The notes below the pieces were generated by a model. That model did not search any database, was not told the DNA's origin, and was given only the letters and a program-made list of their open reading frames with translations. Both the position numbers and the translations under genes were made by a program. Positions 8,492 to 17,087 of a stretch of 64,000 nucleotides of DNA are shown here, in pieces. Within the stretch, counting starts at the first letter, position 1, and each line of letters starts with the position of its first letter. The stretch covers positions 1,178,001 to 1,242,000 of the forward strand of contig CAVXFB010000003.1 of the NCBI GenBank assembly GCA_963760935.1. Reading direction: 5' to 3'. This stretch comes from CAVXFB01 sp963760935. GTDB lineage: Bacteria; Planctomycetota; Planctomycetia; Pirellulales; Thermoguttaceae.

Positions 8492-9472
8492 TCACTGAGA
8501 AATCTGGGCCACTTCGCGCCCGTCGATCGTGGCCAAGCAGCAAAAAAGTTCCATGTCGATAGACCTGTTTAGACAGCGGACGGACCCGTCGCATAACACA
8601 AAGTTCAAACCGCCCGTATGAAAGCTGCCCCAACCGCGTTTGCAGGGGATTTCACCGCCGGCGCCGCCGGCTTCTACGGCCCGGTCGTAGTCACCCCAGA
8701 GGGTCCGCGGCTGGGCGGTCGCCCCGGACTGCGTGTAGTACGCATACGAGTATGCCCAGAACGTGCCATAGCTCGAACTGGTTGCCGTCGTCGACTCACC
8801 GGCCAGCAGTGTGTTGGATGTGCCGTCGCGAACATCAGCAATGCTCTCGACGCCGAAACCATGCGCCACGTCGACGGCATGGATCGCGCCCCGCCACTCC
8901 CGTTCGTATCCGGCGTGCACCATCTCCGAATCGAGATAGTTCGTGGCGCAGTCGTCGGTACGGCCAGTGACCGCCCGATACGAACCCCGCGCATATTTCG
9001 CGCCTGCCGCGCCGGGACCCGTCGCCGGCACAACCAGCGTCTGGAGATCATGGTCCGAGGGACACGCGTAGGCCGCCACAATCGTCTCCCGCACTGCCCG
9101 GTTTTCCGTCGCCTCGTTGAGAAAGTGCGTATCGTAACGGTTGAACAGGGCGATCTGCTCCATATAGGGCAAGATGGCGATCAGCCAGTTGCCGAAACGC
9201 GTCGAATACGACGAGCCGGGCGTGGCAGGCTCGGGATTGCCGGGGCAGACGCCGCTTGAGCGAATGAAGTTCCCAGCCGGAAAACAGTTGTGCGCCGCGT
9301 GATAATTCTGGATTGCCAGTCCAACCTGCCGAATGTTACCGGCACATTGCGTCCGCCGCGCCGCGTCCCTGGCCGCTTGAACGGCTGGCAAGAGAAGCGC
9401 AATCAAGATCCCGATAATGCTGATCACGACCAGAAGTTCCACAAGGCTAAATGCCGCTTGCGCTTTCTTCAT
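8492..9472 (-). CDS. DUF1559 prepilin-like protein
   Basis: A 326-residue protein with a class III/type II pseudopilin N-terminus: AAFSLVELLVVISIIGILIA, in which Glu lies five residues after the cleavage point, followed by PAVQAARDAARRTQC. The C-terminus carries the DUF1559 signature H-x9-DG (HTGGLNFVLCDGS). These proteins are strongly expanded in Planctomycetota and are thought to be processed by a prepilin peptidase and placed in the envelope; their task is unknown. The ATG at 9472 has AGGGAGA eight bases upstream and directly precedes KKAQAAFSL, so the longer open frame is discarded. It follows the PEP-CTERM gene by 10 bp. Confidence 0.9.
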   Translation of the reverse strand: MKKAQAAFSLVELLVVISIIGILIALLLPAVQAARDAARRTQCAGNIRQVGLAIQNYHAAHNCFPAGNFIRSSGVCPGNPEPATPGSSYSTRFGNWLIAILPYMEQIALFNRYDTHFLNEATENRAVRETIVAAYACPSDHDLQTLVVPATGPGAAGAKYARGSYRAVTGRTDDCATNYLDSEMVHAGYEREWRGAIHAVDVAHGFGVESIADVRDGTSNTLLAGESTTATSSSYGTFWAYSYAYYTQSGATAQPRTLWGDYDRAVEAGGAGGEIPCKRGWGSFHTGGLNFVLCDGSVRCLNRSIDMELFCCLATIDGREVAQISQ

Positions 9473-9482
9473 CCGCTTCTCC

Positions 9483-10460
9483 CTATTCCGCTGCGGGCTG
9501 GTTCTTCCGATTCCAAGCCAACAGACCGACCAACGCCGCAACGACCGCCAGAGCGAGACTTCCCGGCTCCGGAACTGCGAGGTTCGACGCGCTGGTCAGC
9601 CACAATCGGTATCCGTTGGTAAACGGCGCAGCACTGTCCTCCTGGTCGAGAATGGCCGTGACGCTAAAGGGGATGGTCTGCAAATCGCTCACATTGATCG
9701 ACGCCAAAGCTGGATCAAGTCCCAAAAGCATGGGAAACGTCAGGCCGCCTTGTTCGACCATCACCGTGCCGCCCAGGCTCCAATCGGCTGGGTCAAGCAG
9801 CTTGAGATTGTCGATGCGCACTAGGCTGCCCTGATAACGTTCGTCGCCGGTTTGCCGCGTCTCGTCAAAGATGAAATTGTCGCTCGCATCCTTCAACGTC
9901 GAGAGCGAAATATTCGCCGCCGCCGGCGTCGCATTGCGACTGAGAATCGTAATGCTGAAATCGTAGCCCGATGACTTCTGATGCTGTTCGTTGATGTTGT
10001 ACTTCCCTTCGTAGAACAACCCCGGCGCGAGGGCTTGCACCTGTATCACGTCGCCGTATCGCAATGCGGGCTGACTCTGCGACGGATCGCCAGGATAGTT
10101 GACTCGCAGCATCTCGTCGGTCCACTCGCCATCCGTGTAGTCCTGGCCGGAATCCCAGGGAATATGCTTTCGCATGTAGAGCGTGCTGCCGCCAAAATCG
10201 CCGGCATCAACGGCCTGGATCATCACCTGCCATTGCGGTTGCCCGGCCGAGTTGCCATAGTCCAACATGTCCCACGGGTTGTTGATGACCACGCCCGTCA
10301 TCTGAATCGGCCCTGCCGAACCGCTGCTCGGCCAGGCCGCCGTGCCGTCATCGTAGACCGCCTGAAATTCAGAATGCATGGTTGGTGCAAAAGTGACTGC
10401 CCAGGCGCAGCCTGTCGATAAGGCCACGCTTGCCAATACGGCCGGAACAACAAACTTCAT
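9483..10460 (-). CDS. PEP-CTERM anchored protein
   Basis: A 325-residue secreted protein: signal peptide MKFVVPAVLASVALSTGCAWA, a beta-rich middle (VVINNPWDMLDYGNSAGQP, residues about 55-75) and a C-terminal sorting signal VPEPGSLALAVVAALVG with a helix and basic tail LAWNRK. The PEP-CTERM signal directs exosortase-dependent surface display or release. No exosortase is in the window. The ATG at 10460 has GGAGG eight bases upstream, so 60 upstream codons are not used. Gene order and the 10-bp spacing suggest an operon with the DUF1559 gene. Confidence 0.88.
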   Translation of the reverse strand: MKFVVPAVLASVALSTGCAWAVTFAPTMHSEFQAVYDDGTAAWPSSGSAGPIQMTGVVINNPWDMLDYGNSAGQPQWQVMIQAVDAGDFGGSTLYMRKHIPWDSGQDYTDGEWTDEMLRVNYPGDPSQSQPALRYGDVIQVQALAPGLFYEGKYNINEQHQKSSGYDFSITILSRNATPAAANISLSTLKDASDNFIFDETRQTGDERYQGSLVRIDNLKLLDPADWSLGGTVMVEQGGLTFPMLLGLDPALASINVSDLQTIPFSVTAILDQEDSAAPFTNGYRLWLTSASNLAVPEPGSLALAVVAALVGLLAWNRKNQPAAE

Positions 10461-10723
10461 GACGCTGCCTCCAAAAGGTTGTGGGTGACTGTGCGACGTC
10501 GCGACAGCGCCATCGCATTCTGTAGTGTGAGGTATTACTATTTCGTAATACGTAATATCACAATTATACGCATGCCGTTGAAGGCCGCAAGCCCGCCAAG
10601 ACCACTGATCCGACTTTAGTCTCCATTTGCCCCTTGCCAAATCACCGGGCGACCGCCCTAACCACTTGCAGCGTCTCGCGTTCGGCCTTGTCGAGACACA
10701 AAGCGGCTGCTAAGCTTTTCAGC

Positions 10724-11770
10724 ATGACATCACAACGACGCATCGTGATCATCACCGACGGCTTCAACGATAGCCACACCGCCAAGACCGCCATCTGCGT
10801 GCTCCGCTATCGGCCCGAGGAAGTCGTGGCCGTGCTCGACCGCCAATCGGCCGGCAAAACATGTCAGGAGGTGTTCGGCACCGGCGGTCGCATCCCCTGC
10901 ATCGCCTCGTTGGCCGACGCGCCACCAGCGAACACCTTTCTGATTGGCATCGCCCCGCCGGGCGGAAAGACCCCGTTGCACTGGCGACCGATGATCCTCG
11001 ACGCGATTGGCCGCAAGATGAACATAGTCTCCGGCCTGCACGAGTTTCTCCGCGACGATCCGGAGTTTCGTCAAGCCGCTGCGCAGCACGGAGTCGAGCT
11101 GATCGACGTCCGCGATAACAACGAACGCGACGTGGCCAATCTCGTCGGCATCCGCGAAAAGTGTCTCCGCATCCATACCATCGCCAACGATTGCAGTTGC
11201 GGCAAGATGGTCACCAGCGTCGAAGTTGCCGATGGATTGAATCGCGTCCAGGTCGATGCCGCGTTTGTGGCTACCGGCCAGACGGGAATCATGATCGCCG
11301 GCAGCGGCTGCCCGGTCGACCGTGTGATCTCCGATTTCGTCAGCGGCGCGGCCGAAAAACTCGTACTGGCCAACCAGCACCACGACGTGATCGTGGTCGA
11401 AGGCCAAGGCAGCCTCTTTCATCCGCGCTACTCGTGCGTCACGCTCGGTCTGCTCCACGGCCTGATGCCCGACGGGCTGATTCTCTGCTACGAGATGGGC
11501 CGCACCGCCGTCTACGGCATGGAAAACATTCCGCTACCATCGCTGGAGAAGGTCATCGAGTTCAACGAAGCGGCGGCCAACATCATGCACCCATGCCGGG
11601 TGATCGGCGTGGCGGTCAACGGCCACAAGTTCCCCGCCGATGCCGTGACCGCCGAGTGCGACCGCGTCAGCCAGCGCCTTGGCCTGCCAGCCTGCGACGT
11701 GATCCGCCACGGCCCTGAGAAACTCGTCGATGCCGTGGTTGAGCTTCGGACGAGCATCGGCAAAATCTAA
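10724..11770 (+). CDS. dgcN: DUF1611/DgcN-family protein
   Basis: A 348-residue DUF1611-family protein. Visible family features are an N-terminal Rossmann-like half (RRIVIITDGFNDSHTAKTA), the P-loop-like segment ANDCSCGKMVTSVEV (about residue 155), and FVATGQTGIMIAG followed by VISDFVSGAAEKL. DgcN has been described as a D-glutamate N-acetyltransferase in D-glutamate breakdown, acting with a racemase DgcA. No DgcA is seen here, but the next gene, 65 bp downstream, is a glutamate dehydrogenase, which fits glutamate catabolism. The symbol is therefore tentative. ATG at 10724 is where the conserved sequence starts. Confidence 0.75.
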   Translation: MTSQRRIVIITDGFNDSHTAKTAICVLRYRPEEVVAVLDRQSAGKTCQEVFGTGGRIPCIASLADAPPANTFLIGIAPPGGKTPLHWRPMILDAIGRKMNIVSGLHEFLRDDPEFRQAAAQHGVELIDVRDNNERDVANLVGIREKCLRIHTIANDCSCGKMVTSVEVADGLNRVQVDAAFVATGQTGIMIAGSGCPVDRVISDFVSGAAEKLVLANQHHDVIVVEGQGSLFHPRYSCVTLGLLHGLMPDGLILCYEMGRTAVYGMENIPLPSLEKVIEFNEAAANIMHPCRVIGVAVNGHKFPADAVTAECDRVSQRLGLPACDVIRHGPEKLVDAVVELRTSIGKI

Positions 11771-11821
11771 AAACGCGGCCTTGCATTTGAAATCCCCTCT
11801 TCCCCTGCCGCGCAAAGCCAG

Positions 11822-11827
11822 TATAAT
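11822..11827 (+). promoter_or_regulatory. -10 element TATAAT, likely leaderless start of gdh
   Basis: A perfect TATAAT ends eight bases before the ATG of the glutamate dehydrogenase gene, and no Shine-Dalgarno sequence lies between. Transcription starting about seven bases after the hexamer would give a leaderless or nearly leaderless mRNA. No clear -35 box is visible at 17 bp. Confidence 0.5.
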
Positions 11828-11835
11828 CTGGCGTT

Positions 11836-13110
11836 ATGAAGACTATTACAAGCCAGCAACTCAGCAGCAGTATCCTCGAAACGGCTCTCTGGAACGTCCA
11901 GCAGACCGCCCGGCGATTAGAACTCGGTGACGATCTCACGCGGCGAATCTGCGAGCCGGCCGAGCAAATTCGGATCGCAATCCATCCGTTGATGCCCGAT
12001 GGCCGTACGTTGCACGTCCGCGCCTTTCTGGTGCGGCACAATGACATTCTCGGCCCGGCCAAGGGCGGTATTCGCATGACACTGACAGTCAATGCCGACG
12101 AAGTGGCCGGCTTAGCGATGGAGATGACCTGGAAGACGTCATTGATTGGCGTGCCGTTCGGTGGTGGCAAGGCCGGCATTTGCTTCGACCCGGCCCAATT
12201 GCAGCCTGCGGAGAAAGAGGCCCTTATTCGTGCCTTTACGCGCGGCGTCCGACGGCACATCGGACCGGAAATCTACGTGCCCGCTCCCGATATGGGCACC
12301 AACGAAGGTGACATGGGCCACATCCGCGATTGCGTCTCCTACAGCGGCGGCACCTCGATTCCGGTCGGCTGCTTCGTCACGGGCAAACCGGTTGTGCTCG
12401 GCGGCATCGTAGGCCGACGCGAGGCGACCGGGCGCGGCGTCGTGGCCACCATTGCTGCCGCTTGCCAGCGGCTGAACCTGCCGTTGTCCAAGCTTCGCGT
12501 GGCAGTGCAGGGCTTCGGCAACGTCGGCGCAATTGCCGCCCAGGCCGCCGCCCAGCAGGGAATGACGATAGTCGCCATCTCCGATGTGGCCGGCGGGACA
12601 TTCTGCAAGGACGGGCTCGATGTCAGCGCCTTGGCCCAACATGTGAAAGCGACTGGCGCCGTGACGGGCTTCACCGGCGGAAAGGATGGCCCGCGAGAGG
12701 CCGTGCTGGAATCCGAGTGCGACGTGCTGATTCCTGCCGCCGCCGGATCCGTAATTACCGAGGAGAACGCTCCGCGGATTCAGGCCAAGATCATCGCCGA
12801 AGGCGCCAATGCCCCATTGACCCCGCCGGCCGACGAAATCCTCAACGCCCGCAACGTCTTCATCATCCCCGACATCCTCTGCAATGCCGGCGGCGTGTTC
12901 GTTTCCTATCTGGAATACACCCAGGAAACGCAGCGCGACCAAATGACGCGCGAGGAAGTCGAACGGCGTCTGGCCGATCGGATGCAAACGACGTTCGCGC
13001 AGGTCTACGAGCGAGCCAAGCGAACCCGCAGCCCGATGCGCCATGCCGCCATGGAAATCGCCGTGACCCGGGTGGTCGACGGCATCGTCGCCCGCGGCCT
13101 CCTGCCATAG
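11836..13110 (+). CDS. gdhA: Glu/Leu/Phe/Val dehydrogenase (glutamate dehydrogenase type)
   Basis: A 424-residue NAD(P)-dependent amino-acid dehydrogenase converting glutamate to 2-oxoglutarate and ammonia. The ELFV dehydrogenase signature is complete: KGGIRMTLTVNADEVAGLA near residue 76, the catalytic-lysine loop GVPFGGGKAGI near residue 112, the PAPDMGTNE motif, then the NAD-binding fold VAVQGFGNVGAIAA. The length is typical of hexameric enzymes. The ATG follows a TATAAT box directly. The neighbouring DgcN gene supports a glutamate-specific role; the coenzyme preference cannot be read from the sequence. Confidence 0.92.
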   Translation: MKTITSQQLSSSILETALWNVQQTARRLELGDDLTRRICEPAEQIRIAIHPLMPDGRTLHVRAFLVRHNDILGPAKGGIRMTLTVNADEVAGLAMEMTWKTSLIGVPFGGGKAGICFDPAQLQPAEKEALIRAFTRGVRRHIGPEIYVPAPDMGTNEGDMGHIRDCVSYSGGTSIPVGCFVTGKPVVLGGIVGRREATGRGVVATIAAACQRLNLPLSKLRVAVQGFGNVGAIAAQAAAQQGMTIVAISDVAGGTFCKDGLDVSALAQHVKATGAVTGFTGGKDGPREAVLESECDVLIPAAAGSVITEENAPRIQAKIIAEGANAPLTPPADEILNARNVFIIPDILCNAGGVFVSYLEYTQETQRDQMTREEVERRLADRMQTTFAQVYERAKRTRSPMRHAAMEIAVTRVVDGIVARGLLP

Positions 13111-13251
13111 CAACCACGCCCAGCGCGGCGTCTATCCTGAAAATTAGGAATACTGAGCGGCCGTGTTGCTTTTCAAGCGGCGACGCGCCCACTCCTCTTC
13201 TCTCCTCTCCTCTCAACAGGTCCGCATGCTATACTTGCGGGGGTCTTTACT

Positions 13252-14358
13252 GTGCCAAATGTATCAGCGTGCGCAACCGGCTACGCTCGACTTACGCGGC
13301 GGCAAGCCAGCGCGGTCTTGGGCGTGATTGCGCTCGCCTTCATCGGCGCGATAGCCATCACGCTCTCTCCCCTGTCCAGCAGCAATCTCACGGGCCACGA
13401 AGACAAGCCGGGCGATGTGGCCCTCTATCGCGCGGAAGTCGACCGCATCCACGCCGGCGAAGGCTACTACAAAGCTGCCGCCGCCGAGCTGACCGCCCGC
13501 GGCTATCCGACACGCAGCGTGTTCAACTGGCGCTCTCCATTGCCGGTCTGGTTGCTAGGCAAGCTGCCGGCGTTGGCCCTGGGCAAGATCGTGTTAGGCT
13601 TGCTATCGCTCGCGGTAATGCTGCTGGCGTTCGCCGCGATTTCGCGCGAGGAGAGCACCACGAGCGACTCAACTACCGTTTCCGCCCGCACTGCGCGACG
13701 GCATTTCGTGCCCTTTGTCGCGGCGCTCTTGTTGACCGGCGCATTGCTTCCGACCGTTCTCGACGATCTCCTTGTCATGCCCGTGCTTTGGGCAGGCGTA
13801 TTCATTGCTTTGTCGGTGGGCGCGTACGGCACCGATCGACCCTTGCTCGGCGTGGCCTGCGGACTGGCCGCTGTCTTCTTCCGCGAATTGGCCTTGCCCT
13901 ATGCTCTGGTCTGCGTCGGCATGGCGTGGTGGCAAGGCCGGCGCCGCGAGTTGGCCGTCTGGATCGTCGGCCTGCTGGCATGGCTGGTCTTCTACGGCCT
14001 GCACTGCTGGCAAGTAACCGGCCTTATCGCGCCCGACGCCCGAGCCCACCGACACGGCTGGATTCAACTTGGCGCGGCCGGTTTCGTCATTTCGACGGCC
14101 CAGATGAACGCATACCTGCTGTTGCTGCCGCAGTGGGTAACAGCCATCTATCTCGTAGCCGCGCTGGTCGGCTTCGCCGGCTGGAATACGCGGCTGGGCA
14201 TGCGGGTCGGTCTTTCCGCGTGCTTGTTCTTAGCCGCGTTTGCCGTGGTCGGCCAAAGCTTCAATCAATACTGGGGCTGCCTGATCGCCCCGCTGCTCTG
14301 CTTTGGCGAGGCACGGTTCCCGGTCTCGATGCGCGACTTGCTGCGGCGAGTATGGTAG
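13252..14358 (+). CDS. polytopic membrane protein, possibly GT-C-like
   Basis: A 368-residue integral membrane protein with about eight hydrophobic helices (residues 20-42, about 103-125, 145-165, 168-190 and onward to 355). A hydrophilic loop after the first helix carries HEDKPGDVALYRAEVD, where GT-C glycosyltransferases usually hold catalytic acidic residues. Family membership is an inference; I do not recognise a specific enzyme. The start is GTG at 13252, with a TATACT box at 13230-13235. The gene ends at the first copy of a REP cluster. Confidence 0.65.
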   Translation: MPNVSACATGYARLTRRQASAVLGVIALAFIGAIAITLSPLSSSNLTGHEDKPGDVALYRAEVDRIHAGEGYYKAAAAELTARGYPTRSVFNWRSPLPVWLLGKLPALALGKIVLGLLSLAVMLLAFAAISREESTTSDSTTVSARTARRHFVPFVAALLLTGALLPTVLDDLLVMPVLWAGVFIALSVGAYGTDRPLLGVACGLAAVFFRELALPYALVCVGMAWWQGRRRELAVWIVGLLAWLVFYGLHCWQVTGLIAPDARAHRHGWIQLGAAGFVISTAQMNAYLLLLPQWVTAIYLVAALVGFAGWNTRLGMRVGLSACLFLAAFAVVGQSFNQYWGCLIAPLLCFGEARFPVSMRDLLRRVW

Positions 14359-14497
14359 GGTGCGTGCTTGCACACACCAATCATTCAAGAGCATTCGAGT
14401 CTGGTAGGGTGCGTGCTTGCACGCACCAACTATTCAAGCCTATTCAAGTCTGGTAGTGATTGCACGCACCAATTATTCAAGCCGGCCGAATTCATCG
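14355..14497. repeat. REP cluster left of RAYT gene
   Basis: Three tandem units, two of 48-49 bp (14355-14402, 14403-14451) and one partial (14452 onward). Each contains the palindrome GGTGCGTGCTTGCACGCACC or a decayed form of it, followed by a spacer of the ATTCAAGCCTATTC type. The last unit runs into the end of the transposase gene. Units of the same family flank the other side of the gene, which is the usual arrangement for RAYT transposases and their substrate repeats. Confidence 0.8.
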
Positions 14498-15021
14498 CCG
14501 TACCACAGGTCGCTACCACCCCAGTCGACCGCGTATTCTCCCAGTCGTACGAAACGATGAAATGATGACCAAGGCCAGTCTTGCACCCGAGCGCTCAGCC
14601 GATGCTTCACCGGATTCACGTGAATGTAGTCAACCAGTCGTTTTACATCCGCTTCGTCGCGACACGTGTGCTCGCAGAAGCGACGTTGCCAAATCCCCTT
14701 CTCCGCACGCCGTCGGCGGCTCTCCGAAAGCGCGGCCCCACCGATTCGTCCGTCCAATGCCCGCGTGACGAGCGTCTTGATCTGCCTCCAGCGCGTCGTG
14801 TAATCAGTGTCGCCGCGCGGCAATTCCCAAACGGTATGCAAATGGTCCGGCAGGAGCACGATCGCCACCACAGTGAACGGCCGCAACCGACGCACCACGC
14901 GGAACGCTTCCCGCAACGCCTCGCGGCAGATGTCGGAAGTCAGGAGCCGCTGCCGACGATACGTGACCGCCGTGAAGAAGAACGTCCCTCCCTCAGCTCG
15001 CCATCGTCGGTACTCGCCCAT
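14473..15021 (-). mobile_element. REP-associated tyrosine transposase (RAYT)
   Basis: A 182-residue Y1-type HUH transposase of the IS200/RAYT group. The N-terminus YRRWRAEGGTFFFTAVTYRR is typical. The HUH motif is present as LLPDHLHTVWELP. The catalytic tyrosine lies in VDYIHVNPVKH. The C-terminus DWPWSSFHRFVRLGEY is a RAYT hallmark. The enzyme nicks single-stranded DNA at REP hairpins and is thought to spread them without moving itself. The ATG at 15021 is chosen to match relatives; another lies six bases upstream. It is flanked by GGTGCGTGC-type REPs on both sides. A decayed relative is at 55600. Confidence 0.88.
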
Positions 15022-15036
15022 GTGCACATCATATCA

Positions 15037-15116
15037 TGGTGCGTGCAAGCACGCACCCTACCGAACTTGCACGCGCCAATCATTCAAGAGCATTCGAGCC
15101 GGCAGAATTCGTCGCT
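15037..15116. repeat. REP cluster right of RAYT gene
   Basis: An inverted unit (GGTGCGTGCAAGCACGCACC, 15038-15057) followed by a direct partial unit with spacer CATTCAAGAGCATTC, the same spacer as in the first left-hand unit. The sequence GCCGGCAGAATTCGTCGC at 15099-15116 also matches GCCGGCCGAATTCATCGC at 14480-14497, so the gene is bracketed by related sequence. Confidence 0.75.
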
Positions 15117-15217
15117 CGGGTCGGCTCCCCGTCACAACGATTGACCCCTTGCAAGACACTGCCATCGACCTCTCGGAGCCGGGCACCGATGGCTATTACG
15201 ATCGGATAGACTACGAG

Positions 15218-15223
15218 TATAAT
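15218..15223 (+). promoter_or_regulatory. -10 element TATAAT
   Basis: A perfect -10 hexamer 21 bp upstream of the GTG start at 15245, followed by GAGGTGAG, which can serve as a ribosome binding site. It supports the upstream start of the glycosyltransferase-like gene. Confidence 0.4.
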
Positions 15224-15244
15224 AGGCGAGGTGAGTAGGTCGCG

Positions 15245-16225
15245 GTGAAGGACCAGAAACACACCCGACAACTAGCTGCGTCCCTGTTTCGACTCTCTGA
15301 TTGCTATTTTAGGGTCGTCAGTCGCAACCCGCTGCCGAACAAAGAGTCGCACCATTCCAATCAAGATGGCCTTGGTGCGGTGACCAAGAGTCGGGATCAG
15401 TCCATGATGACTCCAAGGGACACACTGCCAAAGAACAGACAAGCATGCACGGCGAACGCCTGCGACGCCGCAGAACAAACCCTGGTGTTTTCCATCGGAA
15501 TAAACGGCTACGGGTGGGCATGGTCGTCCTGCGTTTGCAGTCATCGGAAGTTTGCGAAACGCTGGACCTTTGACTATGCGTGTGTGGACCTCCCTTGGAC
15601 GGTCTCCCCGGCAGAGGCCGCCTGGCTCAAGGTGCCGTTGCTTATCCGCGCTCTCGAAGTGGCCCACTACCGTTGGATACTGTTCCTAGATGCCGATACC
15701 CGGATTCGATGTGATTGCCCGGATTTTCGCGGCGTTGCTACGACGGGTCATGACGTCTATATGGCACACGGGCATAGCGGTAGACTGAACTCCGGGGTCA
15801 TGATGGTGCGATCATCCGAGAAAAGCCTCGACTTCTTTCGCACGGTTCTGTCCGATTGCGAGAACGCCGTTCCAAGCGAGGATGCGGCTCCATATGAAAA
15901 CGGGCATATTATTAAGCACGGCAAGGCGAATCCCGTCGTCGGAATCCTCGAGCGCCGATGGAATAACACGGCCGACCGAGAGTTGGACGACTACATTCGC
16001 CACTTCACGGGGCCGATGGCTGTAGAGGGGCGCATCACTCATAAGTCAAGAGCACGTTGGCAACGCGCGGCGGCGCTGCGCAACAAATGCGCCGCACTTT
16101 GGACTCACAGCTTGCCGGGAGGTTCTCTTCGGGCAAGGCTCGAGTGTTTGGCGGATGCAGTTATTGCTCGATATAGCTTTTTTGGCGGATTTCCGACTAA
16201 AGGTCCTCTCAGCGAGCACGATTAG
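15245..16225 (+). CDS. nucleotide-sugar transferase-like protein (GT-A fold)
   Basis: A 326-residue protein with a GT-A-type core: a first strand LVFSIGINGYGW (from about residue 79), FDYACVDLPWTVSP, the metal-binding DxD motif in WILFLDADTRIRC, and RLNSGVMMVRSSEKSLDFF, which resembles the GMA12/MNN10 (GT34-like) group. It probably adds a sugar to a surface polysaccharide (inference). The start is uncertain: GTG 15245 is supported by a promoter and SD-like sequence, whereas ATG 15404 lies nearer the conserved core. The pyruvyltransferase-like gene starts four bases after its stop, so they form an operon. Codon use is less GC-rich than in neighbours, which hints at transfer. Confidence 0.65.
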   Translation: MKDQKHTRQLAASLFRLSDCYFRVVSRNPLPNKESHHSNQDGLGAVTKSRDQSMMTPRDTLPKNRQACTANACDAAEQTLVFSIGINGYGWAWSSCVCSHRKFAKRWTFDYACVDLPWTVSPAEAAWLKVPLLIRALEVAHYRWILFLDADTRIRCDCPDFRGVATTGHDVYMAHGHSGRLNSGVMMVRSSEKSLDFFRTVLSDCENAVPSEDAAPYENGHIIKHGKANPVVGILERRWNNTADRELDDYIRHFTGPMAVEGRITHKSRARWQRAAALRNKCAALWTHSLPGGSLRARLECLADAVIARYSFFGGFPTKGPLSEHD

Positions 16226-16229
16226 ACGC

Positions 16230-17087
16230 ATGACCATTCGCTCATCCAGAGTCTGGAACGGCGGAAAAAGACTCCTGTCAGTCTCTGGTCGTCTCCTGTC
16301 CAACCAGTTATCGGCCATCGTAGGCCGTTCGGGTATTGCTTCATTCTACTTGAAGGACCGCCCCAATTTGGGAGACCGGTGTTCAAGCCCAACGCTGTAC
16401 TTTTCGCAACTTCAAGAAACCGTCAATCTCTGTCCCGCAACAGCACAGCTTCCGAAGATTTGGCTACAAAAGACGGTGCTCGTCGGCGGTGGCGGGCTAA
16501 TCGCTCATCCGGCATTTGAATTGAACATGGAAGCACTTGCTGCGTACCGCCCCAAGGTCCTTGTGGCATGGGGCATTGGCCACAATGCCCATGGGGAACG
16601 CGAGATTACCTATCCCGACTATCTCGACAAATTCGATCTCGTCGGCCTTCGGGACTACGGATCCAAGTATGAGTGGGTTCCGTGTGCAAGTTGTCTGCAT
16701 CCGGGGTTTGATCGCAAGTATGAGATCACCGAGGAGTTCGTCGTTTACGAAAACCCTTTATGCTCGCCTCTGCAGATCCCCGGACCGAAGAAACTGGATA
16801 ACCGAGAAAACAGTCTGGAGCAAGTCCTGTCATTCCTGGGCAGCGCACACACTGTCTTAACCAGTTCGTATCATGGCGCATATTGGGCTACTCTGCTCGG
16901 ACGAAACGTAGTCATTGTCGATCCATTTTCTTCGAAGTTCTATGGCTTCAAACATACGCACCCAATCGCTGACGAATCGAACTGGAGAAGCAAACAAAAC
17001 GACGTTCGCAACTATCCAGAAGCCTTGGAAGAATGCAGAAGGGCAAATTGGAAGTTCTCAGAGAAGGTGCTCGACCTTATCGGTTGA
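16230..17087 (+). CDS. polysaccharide pyruvyl transferase-like protein
   Basis: A 285-residue protein with the pattern of the PS_pyruv_trans family: an N-terminal NLGDRCSSP motif (the usual N-x-GD element), a strand-glycine turn LVGGGGLI, VLVAWGIGHN, and the C-terminal LTSSYHGAYWATLLGR that marks the nucleotide-binding half. Family members add ketal pyruvate to exopolysaccharide sugars or act as related transferases. The ATG at 16230 lies directly after the previous stop and is chosen over an upstream start that overlaps that gene. Together the two genes look like a small polysaccharide module, possibly acquired. Confidence 0.72.
   Translation: MTIRSSRVWNGGKRLLSVSGRLLSNQLSAIVGRSGIASFYLKDRPNLGDRCSSPTLYFSQLQETVNLCPATAQLPKIWLQKTVLVGGGGLIAHPAFELNMEALAAYRPKVLVAWGIGHNAHGEREITYPDYLDKFDLVGLRDYGSKYEWVPCASCLHPGFDRKYEITEEFVVYENPLCSPLQIPGPKKLDNRENSLEQVLSFLGSAHTVLTSSYHGAYWATLLGRNVVIVDPFSSKFYGFKHTHPIADESNWRSKQNDVRNYPEALEECRRANWKFSEKVLDLIG

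Noticed and set aside
12330..14456. A 708-codon plus-strand open frame across the glutamate dehydrogenase and the next gene
   Set aside because: It overlaps two well-supported genes in another frame, is extremely Arg-rich and shows no family pattern. Long false frames are common in GC-rich DNA.
14355..14497. Possible CRISPR-like direct repeats
   Set aside because: Units are palindromic, imperfect, only three in number and linked to a RAYT gene; spacers are similar to each other, unlike CRISPR spacers.
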